This document shows positions 25,827-34,063 of a stretch of 64,000 bases of DNA, piece by piece. The DNA comes from Desulforhabdus amnigena (GTDB lineage: Bacteria; Desulfobacterota; Syntrophobacteria; Syntrophobacterales; Syntrophobacteraceae), in assembly GCF_027925305.1 (NCBI RefSeq), contig NZ_BSDR01000001.1:1887001-1951000 (forward strand), given 5' to 3'. Numbering within the stretch: position 1 is the first letter of the stretch; every line of letters begins with the position of its first letter. The notes under the pieces were generated by a model. It was not told the DNA's origin. It ran no database searches and saw nothing but the letters and a program-made list of their open reading frames with translations. Made by a program: the position numbers and the translations under genes.

Positions 25827-27140
25827 ATGCTGAAGGTTGCATTGAAGATGAGCAAGATATTGTTGCTGGTTTTCTTTTTCTTATTTCCGCTACTTTTCTG
25901 CAGTGCAGTTCTTTCACAGACATCCCACCTGAATATTATTGAAATCAAGGACAGCATCAATCCGGGCGTTGAAGATTTCATACAGTATGCCGTTGATCGA
26001 TCACAAGAGGATGGCGCCGAGTGCTTGATCATCCTCCTGGATACTCCGGGGGGGCTCATGACTTCCATGCGAGGAATCGTCCAATCCATCATGAATTCAC
26101 CGCTGCCCATCGTGGTGTATGTTTATCCCAGTGGAGCACAGGCGGCTTCGGCGGGCGTATTCGTCACCGTCGCGGCCGACGTTGCCGCCATGGTTCCGGG
26201 AAGCAACATCGGCGCAGCCCATCCCGTAACATCGACAGGTGAAGACGTTCCCGGCGTCATGAACGAAAAGGTCGTAAACGACATGCTGGCCATGGCACGG
26301 AGCATAGCAAGCGAGAGGGGCCGTAATGCCGAGTGGCTCCAGGACGCCATTCGAAAGAGTGTTTCCATCACTGCGGAAGAGGCATACGAGGAAAATGTCA
26401 TCGACATGGTTGCCGCGGATCTCCCTTCTCTCATAAAGAAACTGGATGGCTGGGAAATCAGAAAAAAAGGGTTGATCAAAACTTTGCATACGGAAGGAAT
26501 CGAACGGAGGACAATCGAAGCAGGCTGGCAGCACAAGATTCTTCGAGCCATCAGCAATCCAAATATTGCTTACATTTTACTCATGATCGGACTCGCCGGC
26601 CTTTATTTTGAAATCTCCCAACCGGGAGCCATTTTTCCCGGAGTCATTGGAGGCATCTCTCTGATTCTAGCCCTTTACGCCATGCAGACCCTTCCCGTCA
26701 ACTACGCCGGTTTCCTCTTCATTTTACTGGCGATCCTATTTTTCATCCTGGAAATCAAAGTAACCTCCTACGGCATGCTCAGCATTGCGGGAATCATTTC
26801 CCTCGTACTGGGCTCCCTTATGCTCTTCAGGTCCCCGGACAACACAAGCCGGCTGGCTCTATCGGTATTCATTCCCACGGTTCTCACCGTATCGGGTTTC
26901 TTCGTGGCGGTAGCGGCGCTGGCCTTTCGTGCACAAATGGCCAAACCACAAACAGGAAAGGAGGCTCTCGAGGGTCTTGTGGGGGAGGTCACCAAATCCC
27001 TTTGCCCGGAAGGAAAAGTGTTCATCAACGGTGAACTCTGGAATGCCGTAGCGGATGAAGAAATAGGCGAGGGAGAAAAAGTCCAGGTGGTGTCGGTGGA
27101 TAATTTAAAGTTGAAAGTGAAGAGGATCAGTGTTAGATAG
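25827..27140 (+). CDS. NfeD-type membrane serine protease (ClpP-class)
   Basis: A 437-residue protein. A signal or anchor peptide (residues 8-30) precedes a ClpP-like protease domain with nucleophile Ser in AQAASAGVF and general-base Lys in NEKVVNDM. Four hydrophobic spans (about 245-370) and a C-terminal OB-fold NfeD domain ([27 protein letters not shown]) follow. It starts one base after the UDG stop. The next gene is a stomatin-like slipin, the usual partner; together they act in membrane-protein quality control or lipid-microdomain organisation. Confidence 0.93.
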   Translation: MLKVALKMSKILLLVFFFLFPLLFCSAVLSQTSHLNIIEIKDSINPGVEDFIQYAVDRSQEDGAECLIILLDTPGGLMTSMRGIVQSIMNSPLPIVVYVYPSGAQAASAGVFVTVAADVAAMVPGSNIGAAHPVTSTGEDVPGVMNEKVVNDMLAMARSIASERGRNAEWLQDAIRKSVSITAEEAYEENVIDMVAADLPSLIKKLDGWEIRKKGLIKTLHTEGIERRTIEAGWQHKILRAISNPNIAYILLMIGLAGLYFEISQPGAIFPGVIGGISLILALYAMQTLPVNYAGFLFILLAILFFILEIKVTSYGMLSIAGIISLVLGSLMLFRSPDNTSRLALSVFIPTVLTVSGFFVAVAALAFRAQMAKPQTGKEALEGLVGEVTKSLCPEGKVFINGELWNAVADEEIGEGEKVQVVSVDNLKLKVKRISVR

Positions 27141-27196
27141 GGCAAATTATTTTTTTATCCCCACAAAGCAAAATGGGTAGAGATAAGGAGCGGCGC

Positions 27197-28000
27197 ATGC
27201 CTTTCTACGGTATCGTAGCCATCGTTGTTTTGGGAGTGATGTTTTTAGCGAACGCCATACGGGTCCTCAACGAATACGAACGTGGGGTGATCTTCCGTCT
27301 GGGGCGCGTCATCAACGCCAAGGGACCCGGCTTGATCCTTCTGATCCCCCTGGTGGATCGGATGCAGAGGGTGAGTTTACGCCTTGTGGCCACGGATGTA
27401 CCCTCCCAGGATGTCATCACCCGGGACAACGTCTCGGTAAAGGTCAACGCGGTCATCTATTTCAGAGTAATCGATCCCGTGAAGGCCATCATCTCCGTTG
27501 AAAACTATCTTTACGCCACGAGCCAGCTCGCACAGACGACCCTGCGAAGTGTTTGTGGTCAGGCTGAGCTGGACGATCTCCTGTCGGAGCGGGAAAAAAT
27601 CAACGCCCACATACAGGAGATTCTCGATCGGCACACAGACCCCTGGGGAATCAAGGTCACGATCGTTGAACTCAAGTACATCGATCTTCCCCAGGAAATG
27701 CAAAGAGCCATGGCCAAGCAGGCCGAGGCGGAGCGGGAAAGGCGTGCCAAGGTCATAGGCGCCGAAGGGGAATACCAGGCCGCAGCTCGCCTTGCAGACG
27801 CAGCGGAAATTCTTCAGGACCATCCTGTGGCTGTACAACTGCGTTACCTGCAAACACTGAGGGAGATTGCTGCCGAAAACAACTCCACTACAATTTTCCC
27901 CGTTCCTATTGATCTTTTTAAACCGTTTATCAGTTTAACTGAAATGTCTCGGCAGAAAGAGGCTACCCCTCATGACCCGGTGAGTCGCGACGAAGGATGA
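27197..28000 (+). CDS. Slipin (SPFH/band 7, stomatin-like)
   Basis: A 267-residue membrane-associated protein. An N-terminal hydrophobic hairpin ([16 protein letters not shown]) is followed by the band 7 domain ([53 protein letters not shown]) and a charged coiled-coil ([20 protein letters not shown]). The C-terminal [10 protein letters not shown] is typical of prokaryotic slipins. The ATG at 27197 follows AAGGAG. Slipin C-termini are reported substrates of the NfeD protease encoded upstream. Confidence 0.93.
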   Translation: MPFYGIVAIVVLGVMFLANAIRVLNEYERGVIFRLGRVINAKGPGLILLIPLVDRMQRVSLRLVATDVPSQDVITRDNVSVKVNAVIYFRVIDPVKAIISVENYLYATSQLAQTTLRSVCGQAELDDLLSEREKINAHIQEILDRHTDPWGIKVTIVELKYIDLPQEMQRAMAKQAEAERERRAKVIGAEGEYQAAARLADAAEILQDHPVAVQLRYLQTLREIAAENNSTTIFPVPIDLFKPFISLTEMSRQKEATPHDPVSRDEG

Positions 28001-28034
28001 AAGTGGAGTCGGGATTCTTTCCCTGCATGAGGAA

Positions 28035-28054
28035 GTCGGGTAGGGAAACCCGAC
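28035..28054. repeat. Short hairpin after the slipin gene
   Basis: GTCGGGT and ACCCGAC pair around AGGGAA, with a further CTACC copy after it. No U-tract follows. It may be a REP-like unit or an mRNA 3' end. Confidence 0.4.
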
Positions 28055-28151
28055 CTACCATTTCATGTAAATTGTCATTTCGGGAGCGGTACCCTGAACG
28101 GTGAAAACGAGCTCCCGGAGATCTGTTTTTTTAGGTAAGGAGCAAAGCAAA

Positions 28152-28493
28152 ATGGGTAAGAAGAAAGAAAAAGTCGCCAAGGAAAAACCCCTGGAAAAAA
28201 TGACCGCCAAGGAACTCCGAGAAATGGCCCTCGGCCTGGAGGTCATCGTGGGGGTTCACGCCATGAACAAAAACGAGCTGATCTCCGCTATCAAAGAAGT
28301 CAAGGGGATCGTAGAAGAAAAAAGCAAGAAGAGCGATATCGATGTTCGTCAGTTAAAGGCCAGGATTCGCGAACTCAAAGAGAAAAAGATTCAGGCAAAA
28401 GAAGCGGGCAATCCAAAGCTTGTCGATTTTCTGCGCCGCAGGATCAGCAACATCAAAAAGAAAACGCGTCGGGTCGCTGCATACGAGTGGTAA
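28152..28493 (+). CDS. Small basic protein with Rho N-terminal-like helical domain
   Basis: A 113-residue protein, strongly lysine-rich. Residues about 15-50 (MTAKELREMALGLEVIVGVH, then MNKNELISAIKE) follow the helix-turn-helix-like pattern of the Rho N-terminal domain (SAP-like fold). A coiled region with many Lys/Arg follows (residues 60-110). This suggests nucleic-acid binding, but no function is known to me. The ATG at 28152 follows AAGGAG. It stands alone between the slipin and HD-domain genes. Confidence 0.65.
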   Translation: MGKKKEKVAKEKPLEKMTAKELREMALGLEVIVGVHAMNKNELISAIKEVKGIVEEKSKKSDIDVRQLKARIRELKEKKIQAKEAGNPKLVDFLRRRISNIKKKTRRVAAYEW

Positions 28494-28669
28494 CACCATG
28501 ATTCACCGGTTCACCCGGCAACTGAGAGAAAGAACTTCAGCGGGATGCGCTCAGTACCGAAAATTGTAAATACGCGATCACTTCGCACGAATAAACGGCT
28601 GAAGCGGCTGCGTGATTGCGACGGTTGGTACTTTGGGTATTTGGCCCGATTTACTTCTTGGAAAGATCC

Positions 28670-29224
28670 ATGCAAAGAGACGAAGCACTTCAACTCCTGG
28701 AAGCCCACGTTCAAACGGACACTTTGAGAAAGCACAGTCTGGCGACCGAAGCCGTCATGCGCGCGCTCGCCGAGAAGTTGGGCCAGAACCGTGACCTCTG
28801 GGGCGTTACGGGGTTGCTTCACGACCTGGATTTTGAGTACACTCGAGACAATCCCACAGAGCATGGGCGCAAGACGGTTGAATTGCTCACCCCCTTTGCA
28901 TTCCCAGAAGAAGCTTTGAACGCCATATTGAGGCACAATGCCGAAGCCCTCGGGCTGGAGAGGGAAACGGCTTTCGATTATGCATTGACCTGCGCTGAAA
29001 CCATCACGGGATTGATTGTAGCGGCGGCTCTGGTGCATCCGGACAAGAGAATCGGAAGCATCAACCCAAAATCCGTTCGGAAGCGCATGAAGAGCAAGGA
29101 TTTTGCACGAAACGTCAACCGTGAACACATAGTTCTTTGTGAACGGATTGATATACCGCTGATGGACTTCATTGAATTGAGCATCAACGCCATGAATTCG
29201 ATCAGCGACCAAATGGGCCTTTGA
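28670..29224 (+). CDS. HD-domain phosphohydrolase
   Basis: A 184-residue HD protein. His of HSLATEAVM, HD of LLHDLDFEYT and the later HNAEAL helix are the metal ligands of the HD fold. Similar small proteins act on nucleotides or serve as hydrolases of unknown substrate. The ATG at 28670 has GGAAAG upstream; the longer open frame from 28616 does not. A 66-residue gene follows 53 bases later, so it may belong to the front of the methylmalonyl-CoA cluster. Confidence 0.85.
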   Translation: MQRDEALQLLEAHVQTDTLRKHSLATEAVMRALAEKLGQNRDLWGVTGLLHDLDFEYTRDNPTEHGRKTVELLTPFAFPEEALNAILRHNAEALGLERETAFDYALTCAETITGLIVAAALVHPDKRIGSINPKSVRKRMKSKDFARNVNREHIVLCERIDIPLMDFIELSINAMNSISDQMGL

Positions 29225-29277
29225 GGAATAATGGATCAGATGAGTGGAAACAGCAGCACTTCACGAGGAGGGGAATA

Positions 29278-29478
29278 ATGCCAGTTAAAAAAAGTGTGAT
29301 TGCGGCAATTGCGTCAGCGGTAAATACATACATTCAAGATGATGAGGCCGCGATGTTGGCTCAACAGCAGAAAAGGCTTGCGCAAACACCTACCCCGCCC
29401 TATAGTCCATGGGCGATGGCTGGACGGGCTGCTTCCATGGAAATGAGGCGGACGTGGCAGTTGCGCCTGGTCCGTTGA
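29278..29478 (+). CDS. Small companion peptide of a biotin-dependent carboxyltransferase/decarboxylase
   Basis: Sixty-six residues from the ATG at 29278, preceded by GAGGAGGGGAATA, a strong RBS. The helix SVIAAIASAVNTYIQDDEAAM, a proline-rich linker (TPTPPYSPW) and a terminal AGRAASMEMRRTW segment resemble small delta/epsilon-type subunits in operons of methylmalonyl-CoA or glutaconyl-CoA decarboxylases and acyl-CoA carboxylases (resemblance by eye). It lies 220 bases upstream of the biotin-carrying carboxyltransferase. It could help assemble that complex. Confidence 0.55.
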   Translation: MPVKKSVIAAIASAVNTYIQDDEAAMLAQQQKRLAQTPTPPYSPWAMAGRAASMEMRRTWQLRLVR

Positions 29479-29700
29479 GTGATATTTCTGCTTTACCTCA
29501 TTTTATATTGAATGATAAGGTAAAAAATTGAGGGGAAAGGCGCTTCCCGTTGAAATCGGTTTGAAATGACCATTTCCTGACAATGTAGGATATCCTGAGG
29601 AGCTTCGAAGGTTTTTTTTCATTTCACTTCTTGAGGATACGGAATCTAGTGCTGAAGTGCGTTGAGTAGAATATTTCGAATGGAAAAAGGAGATGTAAGG

Positions 29701-31680
29701 ATGGAGAAGGTTCAGCATGGTGTGCTTACTTCCGGGCTGTTGGATGATGAAAAGGTTCCGGTGACCAATCCTGTCAAAATTCAGGATTTGACCTTCCGTG
29801 ATGGGCATCAGTCGCTGTTTGCCACGCGCGGCAGAAATGAAGACTTTATGGAAATCGCCGAAGAAGTGGACAAGGTAGGCTTTTACTCCATGGAAGTCTG
29901 GGGCGGGGCAACATTTGACACCATGCACCGGTTTTTGAATGAAGATCCTTGGAAGTCCCTGCGGGACTTGAAGACGGTCATCAAGAACACACCGTTCTCA
30001 ATGCTTCTGCGCGGCCAGAACCTTGTAGGTTACCGCAACTATCCTGACGATGTGGCCGAAGCGTTTGTAGAACGCGCTGCCGCCAACGGTATGGACATCT
30101 TCCGCGTTTTTGATGCCCTCAACGACTACCGCAACTTCGAAACGGTGGTCCGGGTCATCAAGAAATGTAACAAGCACTTCCAGGGTTGTATGTGCTACTC
30201 CCTGACCGAATCCCGCATGGGCGGCCCCGTTTACAATCTGCAATACTATCTCCAAAAGGCAAAAGATCTGGAGAACATGGGTGCCGACACCATCTGCATC
30301 AAGGATATGGCCGGTTTGATCAACCCCTACGACGCCTATACCTTGATCAAGTCCCTCAAGGAGACCGTCAAGATCCCCATCCATCTCCACAGCCACTTCA
30401 CCTCAGGCATGGCGGATATGTCCCTCCTGAAGGCGATTGAAGCCGGTGTCGACATCGTGGACACCTGTCTCTCCCCCTGGGCATACCGGACATCGCACCC
30501 CGGCGTCGAACCCCTGGTGGCAACTCTGCGCGGCACGAACAGAGACACCGGTCTCGACATCAAGCAACTGGCCAAGTGCAGTGAATACTTCGAGAAGATT
30601 TCACCCAAGTATCGGCATTTGCTGGACGACAGAATGTCCATCATCGATATCAATGTATTGCTGCACCAAACTCCGGGCGGCATGCTTTCCAACCTCGTCA
30701 ATCAGCTCCGCGACATGAACGCTTCCGACAAGCTCGACGAAGTGTTCAAACAGCTGCCCATCGTGCGCCGTGAACTGGGCCAGGTGCCCCTCGTCACTCC
30801 CACCAGCCAGATCGTGGGTATTCAGACGGTCAACAACGTTCTCTTCGATACTCCGAACGAACGTTACAAAATGATCACGGCTCAGGTTAAGGACCTTTGT
30901 TACGGTCTTTATGGTAAAACCGCTATCCCTATTGATCCTGAAGTCCAGAAGAAAGCGCTCAAAGGCTATCCCAGAGGCGAAACTCCCATCACCGGCCGTC
31001 CCGCCGATTATCTCGATCCGGAACTCCCGAAGGCGGAAAAGGACGTTGAAGGGTTGGCCAAAGATATCGATGATGTGTTGATTTACGCCATTTATCCCAC
31101 CACTGGAAAGCGATTCCTCAAGTGGAAGTACGGACTGGAAGAAATTCCCAATGAAGTGAAACCCAAGACCATGGAGGATGTAATGAGGGAACAAGAGTTG
31201 ATCAAGAAAGCGAAAGCAGGCCTGCTCGTCGAAAAACCCGCAAAAGAAGCCCCCGCCAAAGGACCTGGACTGCGTACTTTCAACGTTTTCGTTGATGGCG
31301 AATATTTTGAAGTCGAAGTAGAACAAATTGGTGGCGCTGCTCCCGCTATTACTTCCATCACTCCTGCAGCCCCCGTGATCCCCCGTCCCGCACCTGCTGC
31401 AGCAGCTCCCGCCCCTGCCCCCGCAGCTGCCCCCGCTCCCAAGCCGGCAGCAGCTCCTGTAGAAGGCGGCACCGCTGTTACAGCTCCCATGCCCGGCATG
31501 ATCATTCGCTATGAGGTAGCAGAAGGCGCTACTGTAAAAGAAGGCGATGTTGTTTTGATTCTGGAAGCCATGAAAATGGAAAATTCTATTACCGCTCCCT
31601 GTGCAGGAACTGTGAAACAAATCAACTTCAAAGACGGTGAAAGCGTTCAAAAAGACGATGTTCTTGCTGTAATCGGCTAG
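29701..31680 (+). CDS. Biotin-dependent carboxyltransferase (oxaloacetate/pyruvate 5S domain + biotin carrier)
   Basis: A 659-residue protein. Residues 20-300 form an HMGL-like TIM barrel (LTFRDGHQSL, LRGQNLVGYRNYPDDV, KDMAGLINPYDA, HSHFTSGMA). A PYC/OADA domain follows (about 310-510, TPTSQIVGIQ). A long Ala/Pro linker (about 555-590) leads to a biotinyl domain with the biotin lysine in EAMKMEN. It transfers CO2 between biotin and pyruvate/oxaloacetate, as the 5S and 1.3S parts of transcarboxylase, oxaloacetate decarboxylase alpha, or PycB. No biotin carboxylase is adjacent, so transcarboxylation or decarboxylation is likelier. The start at 29701 has AAAAGGAG upstream. Confidence 0.9.
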   Translation: MEKVQHGVLTSGLLDDEKVPVTNPVKIQDLTFRDGHQSLFATRGRNEDFMEIAEEVDKVGFYSMEVWGGATFDTMHRFLNEDPWKSLRDLKTVIKNTPFSMLLRGQNLVGYRNYPDDVAEAFVERAAANGMDIFRVFDALNDYRNFETVVRVIKKCNKHFQGCMCYSLTESRMGGPVYNLQYYLQKAKDLENMGADTICIKDMAGLINPYDAYTLIKSLKETVKIPIHLHSHFTSGMADMSLLKAIEAGVDIVDTCLSPWAYRTSHPGVEPLVATLRGTNRDTGLDIKQLAKCSEYFEKISPKYRHLLDDRMSIIDINVLLHQTPGGMLSNLVNQLRDMNASDKLDEVFKQLPIVRRELGQVPLVTPTSQIVGIQTVNNVLFDTPNERYKMITAQVKDLCYGLYGKTAIPIDPEVQKKALKGYPRGETPITGRPADYLDPELPKAEKDVEGLAKDIDDVLIYAIYPTTGKRFLKWKYGLEEIPNEVKPKTMEDVMREQELIKKAKAGLLVEKPAKEAPAKGPGLRTFNVFVDGEYFEVEVEQIGGAAPAITSITPAAPVIPRPAPAAAAPAPAPAAAPAPKPAAAPVEGGTAVTAPMPGMIIRYEVAEGATVKEGDVVLILEAMKMENSITAPCAGTVKQINFKDGESVQKDDVLAVIG

Positions 31681-31719
31681 TGGAAACTCAAAATCAAAGT
31701 GAGAGAGGAGTAGTTTAGA

Positions 31720-32706
31720 ATGGCTAAGAAACCCGTTCGCGTTACAGTGACAGGAGCCGCAGGCCAGATCGGCTATGCAATGCTCTACCGGATCGCATCA
31801 GGCGCCATGTTGGGCCCCGACCAACCGGTCATCCTTCAGATGCTCGAACTTCCCTTGGAAAAACCTCAGCAGGCTCTCAAGGGTTGCATGATGGAACTCG
31901 AGGACTGTGCGTTTCCCCTCCTCGCCGACATGGTCGGCACGGGCGACCCCAAGGTTGCCTTCAAGGATGCGGATTATGCACTGCTGGTAGGAGCCAGACC
32001 GCGTGGTCCCGGAATGGAACGTAAGGACCTTCTTTCCGCCAACGCTCAGATCTTCACCGAGCAAGGCAAGGCAATGAACGAAGTGGCCTCGCGCGACATT
32101 CGCGTCATCGTGGTCGGCAATCCCGCCAACACCAACTGCTATATTGCCATGAAATCGGCCCCCGATCTGCCCAAGGCCAATTTCACCTCCATGATGCGTC
32201 TGGACCACAACCGCGCCGTGTATCACCTTGCCGCAAAGGTAGGCAAAACCGTAAATGACGTAGAGAAGATGGTCGTTTGGGGCAACCATTCCCCCACCAT
32301 GTACCCCGATATCCGTTTCGCTACCATCGCAGGTCAGCCCGCATCCAAGCTGGTGGACGAAGCCTGGTATCGCAACGAATACATCCCCATGATCGGAAAG
32401 CGCGGCGCAACCGTTATCGAAGCGCGCGGGCTCTCTTCGGCCGCTTCCGCTGCCAACGCAGCCATCACGCACATGCGTGACTGGGCCTTGGGAACCAATG
32501 GCAAATGGGTGACCATGGGCCTTCCTTCAGATGGCTCCTACGGAATCCCTGAAGACATCCTCTACGGTGTTCCCGTGACTTGTACTCCTGGAAAATACGA
32601 AAGAGTGAAGGGACTTGAGATCGATGCGTTCTCACGTGAAAAGATGGATGCAACCCTCAAGGAACTCCTCGAAGAACAAGCTGCGGTAAAAGATCTCGTC
32701 GGCTAA
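31720..32706 (+). CDS. mdh: Malate dehydrogenase
   Basis: A 328-residue NAD-dependent malate dehydrogenase of the cytosolic/Thermus type. The Rossmann motif is [13 protein letters not shown]; the substrate loop is [15 protein letters not shown] (two Arg), VVGNPANTN follows, then MRLDHNRA (Asp) and the catalytic His in [11 protein letters not shown]. It interconverts malate and oxaloacetate. It starts 39 bases after the carboxyltransferase with GAGGAG upstream, so the two are coupled: oxaloacetate is the shared intermediate. Confidence 0.95.
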   Translation: MAKKPVRVTVTGAAGQIGYAMLYRIASGAMLGPDQPVILQMLELPLEKPQQALKGCMMELEDCAFPLLADMVGTGDPKVAFKDADYALLVGARPRGPGMERKDLLSANAQIFTEQGKAMNEVASRDIRVIVVGNPANTNCYIAMKSAPDLPKANFTSMMRLDHNRAVYHLAAKVGKTVNDVEKMVVWGNHSPTMYPDIRFATIAGQPASKLVDEAWYRNEYIPMIGKRGATVIEARGLSSAASAANAAITHMRDWALGTNGKWVTMGLPSDGSYGIPEDILYGVPVTCTPGKYERVKGLEIDAFSREKMDATLKELLEEQAAVKDLVG

Positions 32707-32717
32707 ATCTTCCAATA

Positions 32718-32763
32718 CCTCATAGGGTGCGGCAGCTGCATCTTTGCTGCCTCCCCTGTGAGG
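32718..32763 (+). terminator. Large imperfect hairpin after mdh
   Basis: CCTCA...GGCAGC and GCTGCC...TGAGG, with AGGG/CCCCT pairing between, form a long interrupted stem starting 11 bases after the mdh stop. No U-tract follows. It probably marks or stabilises the mRNA 3' end. The remaining 32764-32885 shows no gene. Confidence 0.45.
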
Positions 32764-32885
32764 ATTATCCCATCGTTCGATTCTCGATACTCTTCATTTC
32801 ACCGGCATCTTATCGATGCCGATGCAATCGGTTCGTCTCCCCTTCCGGCAAACATTCTGTCGCCGGAGACATCCCGCCCATAGTC

Positions 32886-33068
32886 TCAATTCCTGGAGAA
32901 ACCGAATTTCAGGCTGTACTCGTTGATATTGCGTTCATCCAGGCATTTCAATGCATTTTGAAATGCTCGAAGCCTTTCGCAATTCTCGATACAATCCTCT
33001 TTATTTAAATGCTCATTTTCACAGTTACGACACGGGCTTTCAATTGTTTTAGAAAAGAGTGACCTCAT
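32886..33068 (-). CDS. Small Cys4 (zinc-knuckle-like) protein
   Basis: Sixty residues from the ATG at 33068, with GGGAGGATCGCG upstream. Cysteines at 13, 16, 26 and 30 form CPair-x9-CPair (C-x2-C and C-x3-C) followed by an ERLRAFQNAL helix. This arrangement resembles small metal-binding proteins I recall from Desulfo- and Syntrophobacter-type genomes, without a known role. It may bind zinc or a cluster. It is isolated, on the minus strand between mdh and the MoaE-like gene. A longer start at 33107 is possible. Confidence 0.5.
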   Translation of the reverse strand: MRSLFSKTIESPCRNCENEHLNKEDCIENCERLRAFQNALKCLDERNINEYSLKFGFSRN

Positions 33069-33260
33069 CCTCGCGATCCTCCCAGCGGTGAAGAAATGGT
33101 TATGCAATGAACTCGATTTCCACTTTTCGGGCGGGCACTCATATAAAATGCCCTCCCATGACGTGTCAAGTCCATTCCGACCACGGTTTGACCATTGGAG
33201 CCGGCGGGGGCAAAAAGCGCTCTTCCAGGATTTTCGCGATCCGGTCCCATCGAAGAAGGA

Positions 33261-33620
33261 TCAGGCGAGCTTCTCCTTCTTGAGTACCGCTTCTTTTTTC
33301 AATCGATTCACGGCCTTTTCCAAAACGGGAAAGACATTTTCCCGAATATCCCCTGCCACAACGACAAACATGACATCATCCCCCACTTGCCGGCGACCTG
33401 TAAAAAGGTACGCCTCAACGGCGGCGATCCCCTCCTCGGTGCGCATTTCCCGAAGGATGGATTCCCACTTAGCAGTGTCCACATCGATATCCAGATATTC
33501 AGCGGGAAGGCCTTCACGGCTGGTACCCCTCACTATTCCGTTGTGACAGACGATCATTCCAACTTTGGAAACGTCGATTTCCGCCTTGACCTTTTCAACC
33601 AAATCATTGAGTGTCGGCAT
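33261..33620 (-). CDS. MoaE-like protein
   Basis: A 119-residue protein with the MoaE pattern: VGMIVCHNGIVRGTSR near the N-terminus, AVEAYLFTGRRQVGDDVMFVVVAGD in the middle and a lysine-rich C-terminus (LKKEAVLKKEKL) where MoaE has its active-site lysines. The usual HR pair after the last strand is replaced by GDIREN. If active it would be the large subunit of molybdopterin synthase, but no moaD is adjacent. The ATG at 33620 follows AAGGA; MKDM upstream is an alternative. The 33069-33260 gap downstream has a GGGAGGGCA/TGCCCGCCC hairpin. Confidence 0.65.
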   Translation of the reverse strand: MPTLNDLVEKVKAEIDVSKVGMIVCHNGIVRGTSREGLPAEYLDIDVDTAKWESILREMRTEEGIAAVEAYLFTGRRQVGDDVMFVVVAGDIRENVFPVLEKAVNRLKKEAVLKKEKLA

Positions 33621-33770
33621 AAACATATCCTTCATTGCGGCGAGAATGCCGCTCTTCCAGAAGTGCGGTTATCAACCATTGCGGGCATGGAACAGGCCGC
33701 GCAATTGCGATTTTGACGAGTTAACCTAACATTTTATTGCTCCATTTTCACGGTAATATATCAATTAAAG

Positions 33771-33799
33771 TTGATTCTTGACGCTCTTGCTGTTATAGA
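33771..33799 (+). promoter_or_regulatory. Candidate sigma-70 promoter for the methylmalonyl-CoA mutase operon
   Basis: TTGATT (33771-33776), a 17-base spacer and TATAGA (33794-33799) are preceded by an AT-rich stretch. It gives a leader of about 260 bases. I found no cobalamin-riboswitch B12-box in it. This is a plain consensus match. Confidence 0.4.
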
Positions 33800-34063
33800 C
33801 GTGTGGGAAAACTTTTTTGATGCGCTGGAAACCGGGTAGCGTTTTCTGGATTCTGAAGCACTGCGCGACTCAATCCCATTAACCCCCATCTCTTTTTATA
33901 CTGTTCAGGTCCATTCGAGTTATGACGCTGCATTCATTAAGCTTAAAAATAACGAGGGTGGCCCCAAGGCGATCGAACTATCAAGTTCGTGCTGTTTTTG
34001 ACAGAGTCCGTCGGGGAAATCGGCGGGCAGTATCGTGTGGCAATCGTGTTGAGGAGGGAAAGC

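Noticed and set aside
31092-31505. 137-codon minus-strand alanine-rich frame
   Set aside because: Mirror of the Ala/Pro linker of the biotin carboxyltransferase; low complexity.
33621-34063. Cobalamin riboswitch before the methylmalonyl-CoA mutase operon
   Set aside because: No B12-box-like sequence or fitting multi-branched fold could be recognised; only a plain promoter match.
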